Part shown: positions 1-4,461 of the stretch, piece after piece | How positions within the stretch are numbered: the first letter of the stretch is position 1 | Layout: every line of letters starts with the position of its first letter | Source of the DNA: Blastocatellia bacterium | GTDB taxonomy: Bacteria > Acidobacteriota > Blastocatellia > Pyrinomonadales > Pyrinomonadaceae | NCBI GenBank assembly: GCA_003487805.1 | Contig: DNNE01000062.1 | Location: forward strand, 1-6,559 | Reading direction: 5' to 3' | Length of the DNA stretch: 6,559 nt | The notes under the pieces: model-generated | What the model was told of the DNA's origin: nothing | The model's input: the letters and a program-made list of their open reading frames with translations, nothing else | Database searches by the model: none | Position numbers and translations under genes: made by a program

Positions 1-1
1 G

Positions 2-274
2 GACTCGATCGTTAGCCAATCTCTTCGTCGCGTAGCGACGTTTGAATTCCCAAAGAATGTCAGGCGTCGCTAAAAAATGAATGACGCCTTTGAGCAGATT
101 GCTTTGGATTTGAGCCGCCAATACTCGATCGGCTATTTGCCCGCGAATTTTGTCGCAGACGGCAGACTGCACAAGATCAAAGTGGTTCTCAATAATCCTG
201 GGGACAGATCAGGAGACGTGATTGTACGAAATCGCCAGGGTTACTACGCGCTCGCAAAGTTTCCGGCCCGGTGA
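2..274 (+). pseudogene. Decayed C-terminal remnant of a VWFA-related (acidobacterial type) protein
   Basis: The reading frame from position 2 to the TGA at 272-274 resembles the C-terminal end of VWFA-related proteins common in Acidobacteria, which are usually exported proteins of unknown role. Visible family features are a segment reading SLRRVA, then FPKNV, then MNDAFEQIA, then the strand motif RQYSIGYLP, and finally a VRNRQGYYA-like end. The frame is broken by TAA at 71-73, between the FPKNV segment and MNDAF. The usual Gly-Gly that precedes the FFP segment is also missing, so there seems to be a small deletion as well. Translation could restart at ATG 77 to give 65 residues, but no Shine-Dalgarno site is visible and the piece would lack the VWA fold. 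I therefore call a pseudogene, or a gene truncated by about 65 residues, whose body lies left of the window. A sequencing error at the TAA is the main alternative. Confidence 0.6.
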
Positions 275-333
275 AGATTGAGGTTCCGGCTCTCAGCACA
301 ACAAATTTCGCAGTCAGCGCCCGGGCCACCTTG

Positions 334-388
334 TTTATGAATTATTCACAACTCGTTTACCCACTTTTTATGTTCGGAAGCCTAACAT
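334..388 (+). promoter_or_regulatory. Phased direct-repeat operator and promoter, copy 1 (upstream of the paired small genes)
   Basis: Four pentamers, TTTAT (334), TTCAC (345), TTTAC (356) and TTTAT (367), start exactly 11 bp apart. A -10-like hexamer TAACAT follows at 383-388, 16 bp after the start of the last pentamer. One-turn direct repeats running into the -35 position are the usual layout of sites for OmpR/PhoB-family response regulators, where the bound activator replaces the -35 element. A second copy with the same geometry lies at 1326-1380, before the kdp operon. Transcription would begin near 395, giving a leader of about 65 bases to the ATG at 460. Identity of the regulator (a KdpE-like protein) is inference. 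Confidence 0.6.
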
Positions 389-459
389 TTGTGACGGTGA
401 CAAGGTTTGGTTTCGAATCGAGACGACAAGTTTTTGCTTTTGAGGCGGTTCCACAAACG

Positions 460-873
460 ATGCATCACGTTAGCACTAAGGAAGCTTCGTTTGAGCTGTT
501 AACAAGCAGCAAAAAATCCAGCGCTGACAATCGGCCAAGGCTGGGTACTGTCTTGCCGATTGTTACGGCAAATGGATTCACCATTCTTGAGGGATCTCGG
601 GTTGGTGGAACCACTGATCATCGCTTTCGAGTGCGGCATTCGACAGGTAGCCAACAGAATGTCTCGGTTCGTTTCGATCGTTCCGTGATGGCGCGGGTGG
701 ACCAGGTAAGGAAATCACATTTGTGGATCGGCAGCCGATTCTGGGCATTTCAAGCGGAGGCGTATTTGGAAGCCTATCTCATCGAGAAAGCTGATTATCC
801 ACCAAAGGACCAACTCCTGATCGAGGAGTTGTCGGACGATGAAATGCTACTGGCCGCGCATTGGAAGGACTAG
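460..873 (+). CDS. Uncharacterised small soluble protein, first of a tandem paralogous pair
   Basis: This 137-residue protein is from no family that I recognise. It has no signal peptide or membrane segment and is probably cytoplasmic. Its C-terminal two thirds match the next gene: NGF-hydrophobic-I (residues 38-42), an F-x-VR strand (56-59), an aromatic pair before Ala-Glu (FW at 94-95, AE at 99-100), then a helix ending in DYPP (112-115), followed by LLIEEL, an acidic DDE and a final hydrophobic-A-x-x-W. The frame is open back to GTG 271, but that start overlaps the VWA remnant stop, lacks a ribosome site and would make the repeat operator at 334-371 coding. ATG 460 has GAGGCGG at 442-448, a rather long 11 bases upstream. 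The first 25 or so residues have no counterpart in the paralogue. It probably forms an operon with the gene at 934, driven from the promoter at 334-388. Confidence 0.65.
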   Translation: MHHVSTKEASFELLTSSKKSSADNRPRLGTVLPIVTANGFTILEGSRVGGTTDHRFRVRHSTGSQQNVSVRFDRSVMARVDQVRKSHLWIGSRFWAFQAEAYLEAYLIEKADYPPKDQLLIEELSDDEMLLAAHWKD

Positions 874-933
874 ATAACTCTCGACGAGATGGATTCGTCA
901 ATGGATGTCATGTTGGCAAGACAGGAAATCCCA

Positions 934-1308
934 ATGATCGATGCGGCTCAGCACCGCAGGCCTATCGAGTTTCAGACCGACAACGGGTTCAGCATCATTC
1001 GTCTATCCGACATGAATGACTCGATTCCGGCGACGGGATTGGTCCATCAGTTCCTGGTTCGCGATCCCGACGGGTTCGAACTTGAGGTCACAGTCGAGAT
1101 CAGTGACGCGTTAGCGGGAGCGCTGGCCTCGAGAAGCCGGGGGCGTTTGTCGGCTGACAGTTCGTACTGGCTCTCTTGCGCGGAGCGACATCTGGCTGAG
1201 TACGTATGGGAGAACGAAGACTATCCGCCGGACGGAAAACTAATCGTGGATGAACCGATTCTGGACGACCTCAACTTGGCCCGGCGCTGGGGTACGGAAG
1301 CACAGTAA
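934..1308 (+). CDS. Uncharacterised small acidic protein, second of a tandem paralogous pair
   Basis: This 124-residue soluble protein is paralogous to the product of 460-873 but clearly diverged. Shared landmarks in order are NGFSII (residues 17-22), a V-x-x-F-x-VR strand (37-43), a V-x-V strand, SYW followed by C-AE (77-84), a helix ending in DYPP (96-99), then KLIVDE, an acidic DDL, and LARRW near the C-terminus. There is no signal peptide or membrane segment. I chose ATG 934 because AGGA at 923-926 lies 7 bases upstream. The longer in-frame start at ATG 889 would give 139 residues but has only a weak GAG directly touching the ATG. The 60-base gap after the previous stop has no visible terminator, so the two genes are probably co-transcribed. 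Function is unknown; compact fold, acidity and pairing suggest a small binding or regulatory protein, but this is not demonstrable from sequence. Confidence 0.68.
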   Translation: MIDAAQHRRPIEFQTDNGFSIIRLSDMNDSIPATGLVHQFLVRDPDGFELEVTVEISDALAGALASRSRGRLSADSSYWLSCAERHLAEYVWENEDYPPDGKLIVDEPILDDLNLARRWGTEAQ

Positions 1309-1325
1309 GAAATCCGCGGCTGTCG

Positions 1326-1380
1326 TTTATGAATTGTTCACGGACAATTTACACCGCTTTTACGAATGATTTCGTAGTCT
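1326..1380 (+). promoter_or_regulatory. Phased direct-repeat operator and promoter, copy 2 (upstream of the kdp operon)
   Basis: TTTAT (1326), TTCAC (1337), TTTAC (1348) and TTTAC (1359) start at exact 11-bp intervals, and a weaker fifth unit TTTCG is at 1370. A -10-like TAGTCT at 1375-1380 sits 16 bp after the start of the fourth pentamer, the same offset as in copy 1. By hand alignment 32 of 55 bases agree between the copies, concentrated in the pentamers. T-rich TTTAT/TTTAC half-sites one helical turn apart resemble what I recall of the E. coli KdpE site at the kdpFABC promoter. KdpE control of this operon under K+ limitation is therefore a reasonable inference. The predicted transcript would start near 1387 with a leader of about 40 bases, too short for a kdp-type riboswitch. 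Confidence 0.68.
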
Positions 1381-1413
1381 CTGATGTGCTCGAATAACTC
1401 GGGCATCTTTCGT

Positions 1414-1421
1414 AAAGGAGG
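1414..1421 (+). promoter_or_regulatory. Strong Shine-Dalgarno site that fixes the beta-barrel start
   Basis: AAAGGAGG ends 4 bases before ATG 1426. It selects that codon over the in-frame ATG at 1384, which lies only 3 bases after the predicted -10 hexamer (1375-1380) and so would fall at or before the transcription start. Confidence 0.8.
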
Positions 1422-1425
1422 CGAG

Positions 1426-2202
1426 ATGAATTCGCAAATGGAATCAAATGAGCAAGGGAGGCTGCATCCGGAGACATTTAATTTCCTCTGGAGGGGAGCG
1501 ATAGGAGTCGCGTTGTGCATTCTGGTGATGAGTGCGCTGTCGATTACCGGTCACGCGCAGCAGACCGTTTTCAATGTTCCGACAACCGACGTGCTCGACA
1601 AGGGAAAAGTTTATTTCGAACTTGATGTCAGCGCGAAGCCAAACGACTCCGCAGCAGCCAACAAGTTCTCGTCATTTGTGCCTCGGTTGGTCGTGGGGGC
1701 CGGCCATCACATCGAAGCCGGCGTGAATCTCCTCGGCAATGTTCAGCCAGGACCTGATTCGACCACGATTGCGCCGACTATCAAGTGGAAGGTCTACGAC
1801 GGAAAAGACAACGGTTGGGCCGCAGTCATTGGAGACAACCTCTTCATTCCCGTACGCAACCGCGCCTACAAAGCCGGCACGTATACCTATGTAATGACGC
1901 AGAAGACCTTCAACAAAAGCACGCGCGTGGGCTTTGGCGGCTACTTCTTTAGCAAAAATGTGGTGGCTGCGAACGCGAACCGCACCGGTGGGCAATTTAC
2001 TTTCGAGCAACCGCTAAACAAGAAAGTCACTCTCGCCGCCGATTGGTTTACCGGAAAGCATGGCGCCGGCTATTTCACGCCGGGCGTGGTGTTTAAGGTC
2101 GGCTCGAAGATCACTGGATACGCGAGCTACTCGATCGGCAATCAGAATGCGTCGCGTGGCAACCACTACTTTTTGCTGGAGTTTGGCTACAACTTCAACT
2201 AG
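1426..2202 (+). CDS. Outer-membrane beta-barrel protein, putative porin at the head of the kdp operon
   Basis: The product has 258 residues. A long polar N-region precedes a hydrophobic stretch (about 24-40) and a signal peptidase I-like site after GHA (residue 44), leaving about 214 mature residues that start QQTVFNVPTTDVLDKG. The mature part is a succession of short amphipathic, aromatic- and glycine-rich strands (for example VYFELDVS, LVVGAGHHIEAGVNLL, GGYFF, VTLAADWFTG, GYASYSIG) ending in FLLEFGYNFN, as expected for a beta-barrel. It belongs by look to a group of poorly characterised acidobacterial barrels that open with N-x-P-[ST]-TDVL-x-KG and are about this size; I can name no Pfam family. 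It lies directly behind the predicted KdpE-like operator, and the following genes are close, so it is probably the first gene of the kdp transcript. A role in outer-membrane passage of K+ or of other solutes under K+ limitation is inferred from position only. Confidence 0.75.
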   Translation: MNSQMESNEQGRLHPETFNFLWRGAIGVALCILVMSALSITGHAQQTVFNVPTTDVLDKGKVYFELDVSAKPNDSAAANKFSSFVPRLVVGAGHHIEAGVNLLGNVQPGPDSTTIAPTIKWKVYDGKDNGWAAVIGDNLFIPVRNRAYKAGTYTYVMTQKTFNKSTRVGFGGYFFSKNVVAANANRTGGQFTFEQPLNKKVTLAADWFTGKHGAGYFTPGVVFKVGSKITGYASYSIGNQNASRGNHYFLLEFGYNFN

Positions 2203-2233
2203 GGCTTTTGAAAAGTTAAGAGGGAGACTGCAA

Positions 2234-2320
2234 ATGTTGGATCTGATTTTTATTGCCGCAACGGTTCTTTTCTTTCTGATCGCGCTCGCCTACGTGCGCG
2301 GGTGCGAGAAGTTGCAGTAA
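2234..2320 (+). CDS. 28-residue single-pass membrane mini-protein of the kdp operon
   Basis: A short open frame of 28 codons starts at ATG 2234 with AGGGAG at 2221-2226, 7 bases upstream. It encodes a hydrophobic helix (about residues 3-20) followed by a short charged tail YVRGCEKLQ, which by the positive-inside rule would lie in the cytoplasm. It stands 31 bases after the beta-barrel gene and 70 bases before kdpF. Its size and topology resemble KdpF, and both end in a basic patch followed by E-K-[LF], but it lacks the KdpF signature [YL]-x-x-[AY]-L-x-x-x-E-x-F. My recollection is that similar mini-proteins with a YVR-x-C-[ED]-[KR]-L tail occur beside kdpF in other bacteria, usually left hypothetical or unannotated. 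A second small subunit or regulator of the Kdp pump is a reasonable guess. Confidence 0.7.
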   Translation: MLDLIFIAATVLFFLIALAYVRGCEKLQ

Positions 2321-2322
2321 TC

Positions 2323-2371
2323 GTGGCACGCGCATCTTGCGCGTGATTCACGGGCGAGACGCCCGTGCCAC
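2323..2371. repeat. REP-like palindromic element with two nested hairpins
   Basis: Outer arms GTGGCACG (2323-2330) and CGTGCCAC (2364-2371) are perfect reverse complements. Within them lie two alternative perfect hairpins: 2327-2333 with 2339-2345 (7 bp, loop of 5), and 2349-2356 with 2360-2367 (8 bp, loop of 3). Such doublets, reading roughly GGCACGGGCG...CGCCCGTGCC, look like dispersed intergenic repeats. No T-run follows, so this is not an intrinsic terminator. It fills the junction between the mini-protein gene and kdpF and could stabilise or segment the message. Confidence 0.75.
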
Positions 2372-2390
2372 TTCCAATGAGGGTAACGAC

Positions 2391-2480
2391 ATGGGTATTG
2401 GAACGATTGTAATCCTGGCAGTTTCGCTGCTGCTGCTGATCTATTTGACGTTCGCATTGCTGCGACCAGAAAAGTTCTGA
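2391..2480 (+). CDS. kdpF: KdpF, small stabilising subunit of the K+-transporting P-type ATPase
   Basis: This is a 29-codon frame with ATG 2391 preceded by GAGGG at 2379-2383, 7 bases away. KdpF is a one-helix membrane peptide that binds at the KdpA side of the KdpFABC complex and stabilises it. The hydrophobic helix covers about residues 4-24 and ends in the family-type tail YLTFALLRPEKF; E. coli KdpF, also 29 residues, ends YLVYALINAEAF. Position immediately before kdpA is the canonical gene order. Genes this short are often missed by automatic callers. Identification is firm because motif, length and context agree. Confidence 0.93.
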   Translation: MGIGTIVILAVSLLLLIYLTFALLRPEKF

Positions 2481-2492
2481 GGGCGAGTGTTG

Positions 2493-2552
2493 GAAGCCCG
2501 ACCGTTAGGGAGGGCCTGATGCGTTAGTCGCCCTCCCTGACGGTCGGGCTTC
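2493..2552. repeat. Long near-perfect inverted repeat between kdpF and kdpA
   Basis: Arms of 23 bp, 2493-2515 and 2530-2552, are reverse complements except for one position, which would be a U-G wobble in RNA; the loop is 14 bases. The arms start GAAGCCCGACCGTTAGGG on the left. The base composition and the Cys/Arg-free, non-coding position fit a REP or MITE-like dispersed palindrome. No T-run follows, so termination by the usual mechanism is unlikely. In the kdp transcript it would form a very stable stem 35 bases before the kdpA start, and could act as an mRNA stability barrier between the mini-gene part and kdpAB. Confidence 0.85.
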
Positions 2553-2587
2553 TGACACTGAGCCCTGGGTTGAATCCGAGGTTTGTT

Positions 2588-4426
2588 ATGACATTAAATG
2601 GTTGGTTACAAATTCTGGTTTTCTTCTTGATCATTCTCGTGGTCACGAAGCCGTTGGGCGTTTTTATGGCTCACGTTTTCAATCGTGAGAAGACCTTTCT
2701 CGATCCAGTGCTGCGACCGATCGAGAGACTGATCTACAAACTGACCCGCGTTGATGAAACTCGCGAGATGCGCTGGACGGAATATGCCGTCTCGATGCTT
2801 CTGTTCAGCGTTGTCTCAATGATGGTCCTTTATCTTATTCAGCGTTTGCAGGGTCACCTGCCGTTCAATCCACAACACTTGCCTGGCGTTGATTCGAACG
2901 CGAGCGCGACTGGCGCGTACGTTGGTTCGGCCTTTAATACCGCCGCCTCGTTCACCACCAACACAAACTGGCAGAGCTACGTGCCGGAGGTAACGATGAG
3001 CTACCTCACACAGATGGCCGGACTCGCTTATCACAACTTCGTTTCCGCGGCGGTAGGAATCGCGCTGGCGATTGCGTTCATTCGCGGCATCTCGCGGCGC
3101 GAGATGGAAACCATCGGAAACTTTTGGGTGGACATGACGCGCTCAGTTCTTTGGGTGCTGTTGCCGCTCTGCATCGTAGGTGCGCTAGTGCTGGTCGTCA
3201 GTGGGGTGCCGCAAAATCTGCGGGCTTATGACACCGCCCAGTTGGTTGAAAAGCAAACGATTGAGGTTGATAAGAAGGACGCTGCCGGTAATGTCATCAC
3301 CAATCCGGACGGCACTAACGCCAAAGAGAAGCAAACGATCGAGACGCAAACCATTGCCCAGGGGCCCGTGGCTTCGCAGGAGATCATCAAAGAGCTTGGC
3401 ACCAACGGCGGCGGTTTCTTCAATACCAACAGTGCGCACCCTTTCGAGAACCCAACACCTTTTACAAATCTTCTCGAGATGCTTTGTATCTTCGCGATCT
3501 CGGCAGGATTAACTTACACCCTTGGCCGTATGACCGGATCGGCGAAGCATGGTTGGGCAGTGTTTGCCGCGATGGCGGTACTGTTCTTCGTAGGCGTGAC
3601 CGTGGCTTATTGGGCAGAGTCAAGAGGCAATCCCATGCTCGCCGGGGTGAATCAGCAAGCCAGCGCGATGCAGCCGGGCGGCAACATGGAAGGCAAGGAA
3701 GTGCGCTACGGCATCGCTAATTCTGCTCTCTGGGCCACCGTCACTACCGATACTTCCTGCGGCGCAGTGAACTCGATGCACGACTCCTACACGCCGTTGG
3801 GCGGTCTGGTTCCGCTGGCCAACATCATGCTCAGCGAAACAATCTTTGGCGGTGTCGGCTCGGGGATGTACGGCATTTTGATTTACGTAGTGTTGTCGGT
3901 TTTCATCGCGGGATTAATGGTCGGTCGCACTCCTGAATATCTGGGAAAGAAAATCGAAGCCTATGATGTGAAAATGGCGATGTTAGTAACACTCGTCTTT
4001 CCGCTGGTAATCCTGATCTTCACCGCAATATCAGTTGTTTCGCCCAACTTCGGCACGTCACAAATAGCCAATTCGGGACCACATGGCTTGTCTGAAATTC
4101 TCTATGCCTATACCGAAGGCGCGGGCAATAACGGTTCCGCTTTCGCAGGAATTTCCGCGAACACGCTCTGGTACAACACGACCATCGGCATTACGGTGCT
4201 GGTGGGCCGTTTTATGATGATCATTCCGATGTTGGCAATCGCCGGGAATCTCGCGCGGAAGAAGATTGTGCCGCCGTCATTGGGAACATTCCCGGTGACA
4301 ACGCCGCTGTTCAGTACATTGCTGATCTGCGTGATTGTCATCGTAGGCGCGCTGACCTTCTTCCCGGCGCTAAGCCTGGGACCAATCGTTGAGCATTTGT
4401 TGATGTACGCGGGAAAGACATTCTGA
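2588..4426 (+). CDS. kdpA: KdpA, K+-selective channel-like subunit of the K+-transporting ATPase
   Basis: KdpA (612 residues) takes up K+ from the periplasm and hands it to KdpB through an intramembrane tunnel. It belongs to the superfamily of K+ transporters (SKT) with four membrane-pore-membrane repeats. The four selectivity-filter loops are all visible: FTTNTNWQ (122-129), GTNGGGFFN (271-279), TTDTSCGAVNSMHDS (386-400) and GAGNNGSAF (511-519). About ten hydrophobic helices surround them, starting with WLQILVFFLIILVV. Start ATG 2588 has GAGG at 2578-2581 and gives the family-typical beginning; the in-frame TTG at 2570 would add six residues unsupported by the family. The protein is about 55 residues longer than E. 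coli KdpA (557), mostly because of a hydrophilic insert at about 215-255 in the external loop before the second filter. The insert holds an EKQTIE repeat (see findings). It is followed 35 bases later by kdpB. Confidence 0.97.
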   Translation: MTLNGWLQILVFFLIILVVTKPLGVFMAHVFNREKTFLDPVLRPIERLIYKLTRVDETREMRWTEYAVSMLLFSVVSMMVLYLIQRLQGHLPFNPQHLPGVDSNASATGAYVGSAFNTAASFTTNTNWQSYVPEVTMSYLTQMAGLAYHNFVSAAVGIALAIAFIRGISRREMETIGNFWVDMTRSVLWVLLPLCIVGALVLVVSGVPQNLRAYDTAQLVEKQTIEVDKKDAAGNVITNPDGTNAKEKQTIETQTIAQGPVASQEIIKELGTNGGGFFNTNSAHPFENPTPFTNLLEMLCIFAISAGLTYTLGRMTGSAKHGWAVFAAMAVLFFVGVTVAYWAESRGNPMLAGVNQQASAMQPGGNMEGKEVRYGIANSALWATVTTDTSCGAVNSMHDSYTPLGGLVPLANIMLSETIFGGVGSGMYGILIYVVLSVFIAGLMVGRTPEYLGKKIEAYDVKMAMLVTLVFPLVILIFTAISVVSPNFGTSQIANSGPHGLSEILYAYTEGAGNNGSAFAGISANTLWYNTTIGITVLVGRFMMIIPMLAIAGNLARKKIVPPSLGTFPVTTPLFSTLLICVIVIVGALTFFPALSLGPIVEHLLMYAGKTF

Positions 4427-4431
4427 AACAT

Positions 4432-4451
4432 TTCGAATTTCAAAATTCGAA
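4432..4451. repeat. Short AT-rich palindrome between kdpA and kdpB
   Basis: TTCGAATTT (4432-4440) and AAATTCGAA (4443-4451) are perfect reverse complements separated by CA. The palindrome fills most of the 35-base junction and stops 10 bases before the kdpB ATG, close to its weak ribosome site (GGTGAG at 4454-4459). It might modulate kdpB translation or be a protein site or mere chance in AT-rich DNA. Confidence 0.6.
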
Positions 4452-4461
4452 TTGGTGAGTC

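Noticed and set aside
271..459. N-terminal extension of the first small protein from GTG 271 or ATG 337
   Set aside because: Both starts lie upstream of the predicted transcription start near 395, have no ribosome site, and would make the phased repeat block coding. The paralogue has no matching extension.
1384..1425. Longer beta-barrel start at ATG 1384
   Set aside because: It is only 3 bases after the predicted -10 hexamer, and AAAGGAGG at 1414-1421 clearly serves ATG 1426.
1381..1425. K+ or c-di-AMP riboswitch in the kdp leader
   Set aside because: The predicted leader is only about 40 bases and shows none of the conserved helices of such riboswitches.
1338..1520. Minus-strand 60-codon open frame over the kdp promoter
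   Set aside because: It overlaps the operator, the ribosome site and the signal peptide of the barrel gene, and its product has no recognisable features.
2493..2552. Intrinsic terminator between kdpF and kdpA
   Set aside because: The stem is strong, but no T-run follows the right arm and kdpA lies directly downstream without a promoter of its own that I can see.
2570..2587. KdpA start at TTG 2570
   Set aside because: ATG 2588 has its own GAGG ribosome site and gives the usual KdpA N-terminus. The six extra residues lie beyond what the family shows.
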